From: JAAYSA01 sp035367155
Lineage (GTDB): Bacteria; Bacillota_I; Bacilli_A; RFN20; CAG-826
Direction: 5' to 3'
Assembly: GCA_035367155.1 (NCBI GenBank)
Contig: DAOSJI010000005.1
Span: 1-57,664 of the forward strand
DNA length: 57,664 bases
The notes under the pieces are model-generated. The model did not search any database. It was not told the DNA's origin and saw only the letters and a list, made by a program, of their open reading frames with translations. The position numbers and the translations under genes were made by a program. Shown here one piece after another: positions 35,352 to 44,748 of this stretch (position 1 is its first letter; each line of letters opens with the position of its first letter).

Positions 35352-36215
35352 TTATTTCATAACATAGAGAATCCCAATTGTCCCTCTACCAGAGTGAGCA
35401 CTAATAACACATCCTGCTTCCGTTACTTTAAGTACGCCTTTAGGAAACATATCTTTCATCTTACCATAGTAATACTTGGCAGATTCTTCTCCATCAGCGT
35501 GAGTAATAAAAACATGATCTTCTAAAATACCCCTGGCTTTATCTTGTTCGAATACACTGAATTGATGATCAAGTCCTCTAATAAGTTTTCCTTTAGGTGT
35601 TGCAGTAACTTCAAGTTTTCCATCAATTACTTGAATAAATGGATGTGCTCGTAATATTTTGCCAAATAAGTATTTAGCACTACTAATACGACCACCCATA
35701 TAAATAACTCTTAGTGAGTCAACGATAAATTGGGCTCTAACACGCGGAACAAGAGATTCCATGTATGTAACTACTTCATCTAAAGAATAACCTTTTTTAG
35801 CGTAGTCTGCTCCATAAAGAGCAATTAACCCTGATCCAGTTGATAAGTTTCGAGAATCGACAATTCTAATATCTAAAGGTCCTTCATACATTTCAATTGC
35901 AACAATTGCACTTTGAATTGTTCCACTTAATGTTGAACCAATACCAATGATTACAATACCCTCATAGCCATCTTTTTCCGCCTTTTTAAAAGCTTCTAAA
36001 AATGAGGCAGGAGCAGCTGCACTTGTCTTTGGTAGTACTTCTTTTTCATCCATAATATCGAATAGTTTTCGATTTGATAACTCTTCTGGAACATCACGAT
36101 AAGTTTTTCCATCGATCGTAACATTTAATGGAATAATTAAAAAATCATAAGCCTTGTATAATTCTGGTGATAGATCAATTGATGAATCGACAATAAATAA
36201 TATTTTGGATTTCAT
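35352..36215 (-). CDS. DegV/FakB-family fatty-acid-binding protein
   Basis: A 287-aa protein that in characterised relatives binds a fatty acid and presents it to the kinase FakA for phosphorylation. IVDSSIDLSPEL opens the first domain. KTSAAAPASF and GSTLSGTIQSA line the lipid-carboxylate pocket, and HSGRGTIGILY closes the fold. Clear AAGGAGG site before the ATG. fakA is not in the window. About 75 percent similar by eye to the degraded copy next door. Confidence 0.93.
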   Translation of the reverse strand: MKSKILFIVDSSIDLSPELYKAYDFLIIPLNVTIDGKTYRDVPEELSNRKLFDIMDEKEVLPKTSAAAPASFLEAFKKAEKDGYEGIVIIGIGSTLSGTIQSAIVAIEMYEGPLDIRIVDSRNLSTGSGLIALYGADYAKKGYSLDEVVTYMESLVPRVRAQFIVDSLRVIYMGGRISSAKYLFGKILRAHPFIQVIDGKLEVTATPKGKLIRGLDHQFSVFEQDKARGILEDHVFITHADGEESAKYYYGKMKDMFPKGVLKVTEAGCVISAHSGRGTIGILYVMK

Positions 36216-36271
36216 ACTAATCCTCCTTAACGCTTATATTTTAATCCATATGATTAAAAATGTAAAAGTAA

Positions 36272-36297
36272 TTAAAAGCCGCGACTAAGTCGCGGCT
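36272..36297 (-). terminator. Terminator of the amidase gene
   Basis: Perfect GCCGCGACTTAGTCGCGGC palindrome followed on the minus strand by TTTTAAT, 30 bases after the amidase stop at 36327. Confidence 0.9.
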
Positions 36298-36326
36298 TGC
36301 ATTTATTAGTTTTTTTGATTATTTAT

Positions 36327-38798
36327 TTATGCTGCTAATCTAGCAGTTACTGTACTAGCAACATTAGGTAAACGGCTATAAAGCCAGTCGCCCGGACATG
36401 ATTTAGAACTAAACCAGCGATGAACTGTAATTAACATTTCATCCTCTTTTACAACATAAGCAAGAGAGTAATCCTTATCATCAAAGAAAACAAGTTTTGT
36501 TTTTCCATATCGGCGACAAATATCTTCACATAGATCTAACAAAGTATTATAAACAGCATCATACATCGCATATGGGTGCGTTGTATCACTTGCAAATTCT
36601 ATTGTTATACCACGTTGATCATTATTTTCATTTGAACTACACCACGAACGATTTCTTTCATCTACATAAAGTCCAACTTCTCCGTTGCGACCAATGCCGT
36701 AATTAGAAGATGCTTGACTTGTTCCACCAGTTGCTGAATCAAACCAATTACCTAATCCTTCAGCAGTTAATTGCCCTTCAACACAATGCGGTGTAATTCG
36801 TTGAATCGCATATGTTCTTCTTCCAGAATTGTTTGGACTATAATGTGTAACTGATGTTAAGGAGCTATTACTAAAAGGGTATTTAGGCGCGCTCGCTGGG
36901 GTTGGATTTTGTAAGCGATTTGTAACTTCCGTAGCGATATTGCTTAAATTATTAATTAACCATGTACTTGATGGAGCACTAGAAGAAAACCACGGGTAAA
37001 CTGTTAAAATCATTTCATTTGGAGCAAGAGGATGATTAAGCGTTGCATCCTTATTTCCTAAATATACAAGAGTATCTTTACAATACCTTTGCATTAAATC
37101 AACCGCAAAATCAATGAAACGATTATACGGCGTTGCATGAATTGCATATGGATCAGTTTTATCACTTGCAATTGCAACAGTAACTGCTCGATGATCGTTT
37201 TCTGGAGAGCCTGTACTCCAGGCACGGTTTTCTTCATCAACCATTTTACCGATTTAACCATTTCCATCGATGATATAGTTAACAGATACTCCTGAAGCAG
37301 TTCCATAAACAGAAGCCATTGTATTAATATCGTATTGATCACCTGCAATCATCGGAGTAATCCTAGTTACTTCGGTTATACTTTGTGTGCTTTTTGCTGT
37401 GAAATTAGTATTTGGATAATTACCATCAGTCAAATTACTATTACTAAAACCTGTATATGTACAAACATCTGGTTCCGAACTTGGTTCTTCAGTTACTATT
37501 TCGCCGTAGCAACCTTGATTAATTAAGGCTTGTTTTGCAATTGTTGATGCTTGGGTTGCTAAGTAGCCCATTCTACTAAGAAGCCAAGGACTTGCTACTT
37601 AATTTCTAAACCATTCTGAATAAGTTAATAACATTTCATTGTCTGCTATTGTAGCCTCATATGCTAGAGTAGCATCTTTATCACCAAACCAAATAAGAGT
37701 ATCTTTACAATATCTAACTAAAATATCGGCAGCTAATTCAACCATACTATTATATGTATCTGCATATATTTCTGCATTTGTATCACTTGAACAAAATACT
37801 GTTACAGCACGATTATCATTAATTCCGCCTCCACCAGTACTCCAAGCACGATCTTGTTCATTAACATATAAACCGATTGTTCCATCCGTACCAATGCCGT
37901 AGTTACCAGAACCACCACCAGAATAGAATGTTTCGCCTAATGCATAGGCAGTAAAGGTTTCTCCAGTTACAATTGGGGTAATTCTTGTTAAAGTATTTGG
38001 TCTAGGACTTGTTTTGTTGGGGGACATTTTTACATAAGTAGCTAAAGTACTATTAGAATATCCAGAATAATAACATGCAAAAGGACCAGTTCCATGTTCT
38101 TTTTGATACTCCTGTTCTAACATAGCAACTTTATTATTAATTGTCGTTGGAGGGACATTATCATTTACGGTTTCGTTACCTGTAAATGTAGAAGGAGTAA
38201 CAAAAAGATCATTAAGTTGCGGCCATGCGTTATATCCACTTGCATAACTAGATGAACATGATTGAATATGTGATAAGACTTGAGCAAGTTCGTTTCCGTT
38301 AATTGGAACTGTATCAACATATGTAATTGTTCGTTTAGTCCCGTCTGCAGTCCAGGGACCTACTTTAATTGCTTTGTAGTTATTACCAACGTAAGTATGT
38401 GCAATTAAGGCATCTTGCGATTGATTATGATTGCCGTCCTATGCTCCACTTGATTTTCTAAACAAACAATGGGTATGATCGACTGGAACATCATAATAAA
38501 ATAATCCCTCATAATAGTTATCTAACACCTGAGTCATAAGTCTAGGATTTTCAAATGTGGGAGCACCTACTGAAGATCCTCCCCAATAATAAATGTACAT
38601 TTGATCAAGAGTCCAATCACCTTCTAAATACGCATATACTCGACGGTGAGTTTGCATCGTCAGAGCCTTACTAATTTTTGGTACTTCAAGTTTGTTCATA
38701 TTACTTCTTGTAATACCTACAAATGTGCCAAAAACTAGAACACTTAATACAGATATTAACGTTAATTGTTTAACATTTTTCTTCCGGTTTGAAGTCAT
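36327..38798 (-). pseudogene. Secreted amidase with three PGRP-like repeats, split by three in-frame stops
   Basis: From the ATG at 38798 (GGAGG upstream) one frame runs 823 codons to the stop at 36327. It is interrupted only by TAG at codon 120 (38439-38441), TAA at codon 400 (37599-37601) and TAA at codon 515 (37254-37256). Layout: signal/anchor helix (residues 12-30), a domain resembling starch-binding CBM26 (about 40-130), a linker, then three amidase_2/PGRP-like repeats. Only repeat 3 keeps the zinc set of T7 lysozyme: His671 in RITPHCVEG, His793 and Cys801 in HRWFSSKSCPGD, with Lys799. Repeats 1 and 2 have lost them. The intact product would cleave peptidoglycan; as read, it is a pseudogene. 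Confidence 0.82.
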
Positions 38799-39081
38799 TT
38801 TTATACCTCCAAGCAATTCATATATAGTCTAAGTTTTTTTTAAAACTGCTAGTTGAATTATAACAATATAAATTTGATTTTTAACTTTAGACACACGCAT
38901 TATTAAATAAAATTATGATTAATTACCTGACTAATTATTTTTTAATAAAAATAAGTCGTTTTTGCAAAGAAAACAAACATTATGCTTGTGTTTTTAAAAA
39001 TTATAATATGATGATTTTACAAATAGACACAAATTGTTAATAAAAGATTTACACATCTTTTTATTACTTAAAATTATCGAT
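38799..39081. other. AT-rich intergenic region upstream of the amidase gene
   Basis: No gene is seen. It holds a probable amidase promoter: an extended -10 TGTTATAAT on the minus strand (38857-38864) with a weak TTAAAA 16 bases upstream. The rest is A/T-rich sequence without an obvious repeat or RNA. Confidence 0.55.
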
Positions 39082-39112
39082 TTTAAAAACACTTAAGTTT
39101 TATTTAAGTGTT
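39082..39112 (-). terminator. Terminator of the polysaccharide locus
   Basis: Stem AACACTTAA/TTAAGTGTT followed by TTTTAAAA on the minus strand, 56 bases after the last glycosyltransferase gene. Confidence 0.75.
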
Positions 39113-39167
39113 ATGGTGTATATTAGATAATAATTTTAAAAAGAATAAATATAAACTATGAATATAA

Positions 39168-39926
39168 TTAATAAATATTAAATATTTTTTTAAATGACAT
39201 AACGAATAAAAACCAAAGAGATTTAATTACTCCAAATCCTTCATGGACGCGGAAGACTCTATATTGGTATTTAACCATCTTAAATTTATTAGAAGAAACT
39301 GAAACGTTTCCCACTCGATAAATGGCAAGAAACTCATCTAATCTATAAGCGATCGTTCCATCTCTTGTTGCATCAAGCCATGCTCCATAGTCTTCTCTTT
39401 TTTCACAATCTAAAGGCATTAGGACTTTTCCAAGATGTTTTGTATCATATATGACAGTTAAACATCCCATTACATTTCTTCTTAAAAGTGATTTATATGT
39501 AGCTTTGTCTTTTTTAAGCCTTAATTCTTTGTACTTTCCTTTATCATTCATTACTAAATAATTTGTATAAGTTATTGCATAATCATTATCTTTCATAAAT
39601 TTGATTTGATTAGATAGTTTATCTTTTAACCTTAAGTCATCAGAGTCCAAAAATGCAATAAAACGTCCTCTAGCGTAATTGATTCCGACATTTCTTGCAA
39701 CAGCTGCACCGCTATTTTTTTCAGTTCTTAAAACAACAACACGCGAATCTTCTTTTACCATGTTTTGAATGAATTCAAAAGAATCATCAGGCGAGTTGTC
39801 TTCTATTATTATCCATTCCCAATTAGAAAATGTTTGTTGCTTAATACTTTCATAAGTTTCTTGAATAGTACTTTTGCATTTATAAGCAGGCGTAATAATA
39901 CTTACTTCGACATTTTGTGGTTTCAT
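39168..39926 (-). CDS. GT2 family glycosyltransferase
   Basis: A 252-aa GT-A enzyme with the standard opening VSIITPAYKCKSTIQET, the ENSGAAVARNVGI acceptor-side segment and the metal-binding AFLDSDD. It matches small capsule glycosyltransferases that add one sugar from a nucleotide donor. It is the last gene of the polysaccharide locus, 152 bases after the RfbC-like gene. Donor and acceptor cannot be told from sequence. Confidence 0.93.
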   Translation of the reverse strand: MKPQNVEVSIITPAYKCKSTIQETYESIKQQTFSNWEWIIIEDNSPDDSFEFIQNMVKEDSRVVVLRTEKNSGAAVARNVGINYARGRFIAFLDSDDLRLKDKLSNQIKFMKDNDYAITYTNYLVMNDKGKYKELRLKKDKATYKSLLRRNVMGCLTVIYDTKHLGKVLMPLDCEKREDYGAWLDATRDGTIAYRLDEFLAIYRVGNVSVSSNKFKMVKYQYRVFRVHEGFGVIKSLWFLFVMSFKKIFNIY

Positions 39927-40078
39927 AATACATTAATATTATACATAAATTTAGCAATTAAACCTATATGATTGATATTGTTAGCACATCAGCAACCACA
40001 TAAAAGAATTTAATCTTCATTACAGTATTTTTCTTTATTTTTTCCTTGTTTTTTTATTCATTCCTATAAAGTTAAACA

Positions 40079-40651
40079 TTATTTGCATCCTTTTACAAAG
40101 TAATCTTTAAACGATTGTAAATTTTTATCTTTTTCAGAAATTATTAATTTTTTTACGCCACCAATTTCATGAAAAGGCCAATCAATACCAATATCAGGGT
40201 CATCAAACATAATTCCGCTATCGTTTGAACCATCAAAGGGAGCAGCACATTTATAAGAAACAATTGAGTCTTCTATTACTAAATAACCATGACCAAAACG
40301 GGCTGGTATTAACAATTCCTGCATATTTTCACCCGTTAAATAAAAACCCATCCATTTTTTAAATGTAGGTGATTCTGGCCTTAAGTCCACGATGACATCA
40401 AAAATTTTGCCAGAAACACATCTTACTAATTTTGGTTGATGGTTTACCTCCTGAAAATGAATAGCTCTAATAACTCCTTTATGTGAAATTGTATAAAAGA
40501 CTTCATCTAAATTAAATATGATACCGTTTTTAAGAAATAGTTCTCTTGAGTAGTCTTTAAGAAAACCACCTCTATTATCTTCAGCAAAAAAAGGATTAAT
40601 CAAATAAGCACCTTTTAATGGTAATTCCTCAAAACTAAATTTTTTTATCAT
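40079..40651 (-). CDS. RfbC-like nucleotide-sugar 3,5-epimerase
   Basis: A 190-aa cupin of the dTDP-4-dehydrorhamnose 3,5-epimerase family. The ATG at 40651 overlaps the upstream stop (ATGA) and has an AGGAG site; the upstream in-frame start is rejected. RAIHFQ carries the catalytic histidine, FDVIVDLR the aspartate partner, and PARFGHGYLV the conserved loop. No rmlA, rmlB or rmlD is nearby. It sits with CDP-glucose genes, so its substrate is probably CDP-4-keto-6-deoxyglucose rather than the dTDP form; this is an inference. Confidence 0.85.
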   Translation of the reverse strand: MIKKFSFEELPLKGAYLINPFFAEDNRGGFLKDYSRELFLKNGIIFNLDEVFYTISHKGVIRAIHFQEVNHQPKLVRCVSGKIFDVIVDLRPESPTFKKWMGFYLTGENMQELLIPARFGHGYLVIEDSIVSYKCAAPFDGSNDSGIMFDDPDIGIDWPFHEIGGVKKLIISEKDKNLQSFKDYFVKGCK

Positions 40652-41577
40652 TGTTTTTGCTCCTGCTCCAAAATCCATTTATGTGTTTTTTTAATTCCCT
40701 CTTTAAAGGAGACTTTAGGTTTAAAACCACAATCTTTTTCAATTTCATGAGTTGAAAAGACACTTATATCTAAATTTACACCAGTAAAAGGAATGTCCCC
40801 AAAAATAGGTTTAGCCTCTTTATAACATATATAAACCAGTTCTTCTAAAAATCTTCTTAATGGTCCAGCGTTTCCACTTCCAATTACATATGCCTTATTA
40901 TTAATTCCATGTAATCCTAGTAGGTAAAAAGCATGTGCTACATCATCTATATAAATAAAATCATAATTTTGAACCCCAGAAGTGAATTGAAGTGGTTCTT
41001 TATAAATACATTTTTTAATTGTAGTATTTATTAATCTCGGTGAAGCCTCTCCAACGCCAAATGTGTTAGTAATGTAGGCCCAAACTAATTCAATATCAAT
41101 TTTATTTGAAATAATTTTACAAAGAGAATGCGCTAATTGTTTTCCAATACCATAAATAAATGATTCTTGTGGTTTGCTGTTTTGTGCATATACAACTTCT
41201 AATGCTTCAAATTCCATTATCGAACCAGCACAAACGAATTTTTTACAACCAATATCCTTAGCAGACTTTAATAATTCAACTGACATTTTCGCATTGTTAA
41301 TTTGGCAATTAATATCAGTTCTTAATGGACCAGCAGAACCGATCCACGCGAAATGAAAAATCGTGTCAATTTTTTTATCTTTAAAATAATTAAGGAAGTC
41401 AGATTTATTAAATATATCTAATTTTCTATAAACTAGATTTTTGTTTGATAGCTCTAATCTACTAGAAGGATTTTCAACTATATCAACAGCATAAACAAAT
41501 ATTCCCTTACTAAGGCACTCTTTTACAACAGCAGCTCCAACAAATCCAGCTGCACCTGTAATAATTACCTTATTCAT
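40648..41577 (-). CDS. NAD-dependent epimerase/reductase of the CDP-sugar cassette
   Basis: A 309-aa extended short-chain dehydrogenase with TGAAGFVGAAV (NAD loop) and a short catalytic region where YGIGKQLAH supplies the YxxxK pair. It follows rfbG by overlap (eight bases) and precedes the RfbC-like gene, so it most likely reduces or epimerises CDP-4-keto-6-deoxyhexose to the final sugar. Which 6-deoxyhexose is made cannot be read from sequence. Confidence 0.87.
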   Translation of the reverse strand: MNKVIITGAAGFVGAAVVKECLSKGIFVYAVDIVENPSSRLELSNKNLVYRKLDIFNKSDFLNYFKDKKIDTIFHFAWIGSAGPLRTDINCQINNAKMSVELLKSAKDIGCKKFVCAGSIMEFEALEVVYAQNSKPQESFIYGIGKQLAHSLCKIISNKIDIELVWAYITNTFGVGEASPRLINTTIKKCIYKEPLQFTSGVQNYDFIYIDDVAHAFYLLGLHGINNKAYVIGSGNAGPLRRFLEELVYICYKEAKPIFGDIPFTGVNLDISVFSTHEIEKDCGFKPKVSFKEGIKKTHKWILEQEQKQ

Positions 41578-42622
41578 TAAAGAACTCCATGATTTGTTTT
41601 TTGGTTAAACTAACTAAATCCCCATTTTTTCTCCAAACATCATACCATTCAGCAGTCATTTCAACTGCTTTTTTGATATTAATTTTTGGAGTCCATCTAA
41701 ATGTCTTTTTGATTTTGTTATTATCTAATGATAAAAAGGCAGCCTCATGAGGACCATTATCACTTTTTATCATATATTTAAAATCTCCATCAAAGTATTT
41801 TGAAAATAATTCAATTAATTTGATTGTTGAAGAAAAGTCGCAACTATCTGGACCTATGTTATAGGCACCACAAAGAGCATGATTAAAATATTGTTCTTTT
41901 GCGATTAACAAGTAGCAAGCCAACGGTTCAAGTACATGTTGATATGGTCTAGTTGAATGTGGGTTTCTGATAACTAGAGCTTTTTTTTCATTTAATGCTC
42001 TAGCAGCATCTGGAATTATTCTATCTTTTGAAAAATCGCCTCCACCAATTACATTGCCAGATCTAGCAGTACTAACAGGAATATTTAGATTTTTAAAAAA
42101 AGATTTATTATAGGAATCAGTAACAAGTTCACTACAGCTTTTTGAGTTACTATAGGGATCATATCCATTTAATTTTTCATCTTCTTTAAATGGATGGTCG
42201 GGGATATCATCATTTTCATATACTTTATCAGTCGTAACGTTTAAAAATGATTTAACGAAAGGATATTTTCTAACACATTCACAAATGTTCACAGTCCCCA
42301 TTACATTAACATCGTATGTATAAACCGGTTCAGAATATGAAATTCTAACAATAGGTTGAGCCGCTAAGTGAAAGACAATTTCTGGTTGATGTTCTTCAAA
42401 TACTTTATTTAATTTATCTAAATCACGAATATCTGCAATAATTGAAACCATTTTATCTTTTAACTTTAAATAGGTGAAAAGATTCGGTGTTGTTGGAGGT
42501 TCTAAAGAATAGCCAATAACTTTTGCTCCAGCTAAAATAAGAATCTCTGATAGCCAAGAACCTTTAAAGCCGGTATGACCAGTTATTAATACTGTTTTGT
42601 TTTTATAAAATGATAAGTCCAT
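41570..42622 (-). CDS. rfbG: CDP-glucose 4,6-dehydratase
   Basis: Converts CDP-D-glucose to CDP-4-dehydro-6-deoxy-D-glucose using bound NAD+. The ATG at 42622 has GGGAGG upstream and leaves one base after the rfbF stop, giving 350 aa. NAD loop ITGHTGFKGSWL, TTDKVYEN, and the catalytic YDPYSNSKSCSE (YxxxK) are present; TGFKGSWL distinguishes RfbG from RmlB. Second step of the cassette. Confidence 0.95.
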   Translation of the reverse strand: MDLSFYKNKTVLITGHTGFKGSWLSEILILAGAKVIGYSLEPPTTPNLFTYLKLKDKMVSIIADIRDLDKLNKVFEEHQPEIVFHLAAQPIVRISYSEPVYTYDVNVMGTVNICECVRKYPFVKSFLNVTTDKVYENDDIPDHPFKEDEKLNGYDPYSNSKSCSELVTDSYNKSFFKNLNIPVSTARSGNVIGGGDFSKDRIIPDAARALNEKKALVIRNPHSTRPYQHVLEPLACYLLIAKEQYFNHALCGAYNIGPDSCDFSSTIKLIELFSKYFDGDFKYMIKSDNGPHEAAFLSLDNNKIKKTFRWTPKINIKKAVEMTAEWYDVWRKNGDLVSLTKKQIMEFFNE

Positions 42623-42623
42623 T

Positions 42624-43397
42624 TTAGTCCTCCCATTTTTTCCAAGGAGCATTTCCAGAATTCCAAAGTCTTTCCAATTTCTCCTTTTCTCTTAATGTAT
42701 CCATACATTGCCAGAACCCTTTATGTGTATATGCCATTAATTGTTTATTATTTATTAATGTTGTCATGGGTTTTTTCTCAAGAACTGTTGTGTCATCATC
42801 GATGCAATCAAAGAAAGCTGGTTCGAAAACCATAAAACCAATATTAATTAAGTCTCCATCAAGATCTGATTTTTCTCTAAAGGCAACAACTTCTCCTTTT
42901 GTGATTTCAAGAACACCTTTATTTTGTCCAAAGTTATAAACTGAAACAGTCCCTGTTTTTCCATGCGACTTGTGATAATCAAGTAGTTCTTTAATATTAA
43001 TATCTCCTACCGCATCACCATAAGTAACCATAAATGTTTCATCACCAACATAATCCCTTACTCTTTTAACTCTTCCACCAGTCTGAGTGTTTAAACCAGT
43101 ATCTACAATTGTTACCTTCCAAGGTTCGGTGTGTTTTTCATGAATGATTACTTTGTTTTTAGAAAAATCAAATGTAACATTCGATGTGGTTAATGAATAA
43201 CTTTCAAACCATTTTTTAATGAAGTCTTGTTTATACCCCGCACAGATTATAAAATCATTAAAACCATAAGAAGAATATAATTTCATAATGTGCCACAAAA
43301 TTGGCATTTCTCCAATTTCAATCATTGGTTTTGGTTTAAATTGTGACTCTTCAGAAATACGAGTTCCAAAGCCGCCTGCTAGTATTATAACTTTCAT
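42624..43397 (-). CDS. rfbF: Glucose-1-phosphate cytidylyltransferase
   Basis: Makes CDP-glucose from CTP and glucose-1-phosphate, the committed step of CDP-6-deoxysugar synthesis. The 257-aa protein shows ILAGGFGTRISEESQFKPKP, the CTP-binding loop of this family, and MIEIGEMPILWHIMK. The four-gene run rfbF-rfbG-epimerase-RfbC is tightly packed. Confidence 0.96.
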   Translation of the reverse strand: MKVIILAGGFGTRISEESQFKPKPMIEIGEMPILWHIMKLYSSYGFNDFIICAGYKQDFIKKWFESYSLTTSNVTFDFSKNKVIIHEKHTEPWKVTIVDTGLNTQTGGRVKRVRDYVGDETFMVTYGDAVGDINIKELLDYHKSHGKTGTVSVYNFGQNKGVLEITKGEVVAFREKSDLDGDLINIGFMVFEPAFFDCIDDDTTVLEKKPMTTLINNKQLMAYTHKGFWQCMDTLREKEKLERLWNSGNAPWKKWED

Positions 43398-43455
43398 AAT
43401 TTCATCCTTTTCTTTCTATATTGTATATAAAATAGTATAACATTTAACTAACTCA

Positions 43456-44748
43456 TTAAATAGTAATACAGTAATACTCATCTAATAAAGGCTCACTATA
43501 AATTGTTTGTTTGGAAAGGTATAGTTTTTTATTTTCAAGACCAACCATATAACACTTATAAACCGGATAATCAATAAAAGAAAATGCAAGTGGAATTAAA
43601 AAATATTCAATTTTTTTCCTAAAAACAATTAGAAAAAATTGGAACATAAAAATATATAATAAACTAAAAACTGCTAATTCTTTCTTTTGCTTTTTCCAAT
43701 TTTTAAATAGCGGATATAAAAGTAGGGCTTCAAAAGCAAGAAAACCTAAAATTCCAAAAGATGCCAAAACTTCTACAAAGTTATTATGAGAAAACGCATC
43801 TTTTCCCCATGTATAAAATTGAACTTGATTATAACCATACCCAAATATTGGTTTTGAAATAAACAATCTAAAACCATAAATAGCCAAATAAATTCTATCG
43901 AAAAAAGAATTATCAATTTTTCCGTTTGTAGAAAAAAACAAATTATACATATTCATTAATCTTGTCCTAAAGTAGGACATAAACGGTAATTGTAAAGATA
44001 CTATAAACAACAAAAGTGCTGTAAAAATTGCAATCGTAACCCATATCCTTTGTTTACCTTTTGTCATATAAATAAATAAAGAGGCTGACAAAATAATTAA
44101 TACTAATAAATTAGAAATTGAACCAGTAAATAATATTATTATAAGGAATATAAATGTTGAAATTATGTAAATTATTTTATTTTTACCTTTAACTTTAATG
44201 GCAAATATTTCACATAAAACAACAAATATTGCTAAGTTCTTAGCTAGGTCATTTTGATCTGAAAACTCTCTACCAAGCCGATCACTAAAACGCAAATGGA
44301 TGATATCGTTAAAATAATAAAATACAAAATATGTTGCAAAAAGTAAGCCACCTAAAACAATTAATTTATAAATATTTTGTTTTTCTTCTTCTTTTAAAGT
44401 TATTAAAAATTGATAAAAAATAATTCCAAAAGTAGATAGTAAAAGAATTGTCCTGGGAAACCCTAATAAATTAAAATTCATTACTTGAGAAATTAAAATA
44501 GTTAGTACAAAAAGACTTATTAAAAAAGAAAAAATATCGAATACAAATTTATGATATTTAATTATAAAAAATAAAATTAAAAGTGTTTCAATACCATACA
44601 AAACAAAAGCAAAATAATTATACGGTTGTCTATCTGACAAAATTAAGAAAAAGGTCATTAAAGGTACTAATGCAAAAATTATACTCTTGAGCGAGCTTTC
44701 TAATGAAGAAAAACTTGTTTTTATTTTAATTTTTAATTTTTTTAACAT
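43456..44748 (-). CDS. Wzy-like O-antigen polymerase/ligase membrane protein
   Basis: A 430-aa protein from the ATG at 44748, with GGAG five bases upstream; an upstream in-frame start would overlap the preceding gene by 68 bases. About ten to twelve hydrophobic helices cover most of its length, with one external loop around residues 280-330 containing GYGYNQVQFY and SHNNFVEVLASFGI. The latter is the Wzy/WaaL-type HNxxxE signature. It should polymerise or ligate lipid-linked repeat units outside the membrane. Overlaps the end of the preceding gene by 23 bases. Confidence 0.85.
   Translation of the reverse strand: MLKKLKIKIKTSFSSLESSLKSIIFALVPLMTFFLILSDRQPYNYFAFVLYGIETLLILFFIIKYHKFVFDIFSFLISLFVLTILISQVMNFNLLGFPRTILLLSTFGIIFYQFLITLKEEEKQNIYKLIVLGGLLFATYFVFYYFNDIIHLRFSDRLGREFSDQNDLAKNLAIFVVLCEIFAIKVKGKNKIIYIISTFIFLIIILFTGSISNLLVLIILSASLFIYMTKGKQRIWVTIAIFTALLLFIVSLQLPFMSYFRTRLMNMYNLFFSTNGKIDNSFFDRIYLAIYGFRLFISKPIFGYGYNQVQFYTWGKDAFSHNNFVEVLASFGILGFLAFEALLLYPLFKNWKKQKKELAVFSLLYIFMFQFFLIVFRKKIEYFLIPLAFSFIDYPVYKCYMVGLENKKLYLSKQTIYSEPLLDEYYCITI

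Noticed and set aside
36327..38798. Stop-codon reassignment as the cause of the in-frame TAG/TAA codons
   Set aside because: Intact genes in the same window end in TAA, TAG and TGA at expected lengths (for example hinT ends in TAG), so the code looks standard.
40079..40651. dTDP-rhamnose pathway assignment for the RfbC-like gene
   Set aside because: rmlA, rmlB and rmlD are absent, and the gene is embedded in the CDP-glucose cassette.
42817..42833. tRNA T-loop-like sequence GGTTCGAAAACC
   Set aside because: It lies within the rfbF coding frame and no acceptor or anticodon arms surround it.
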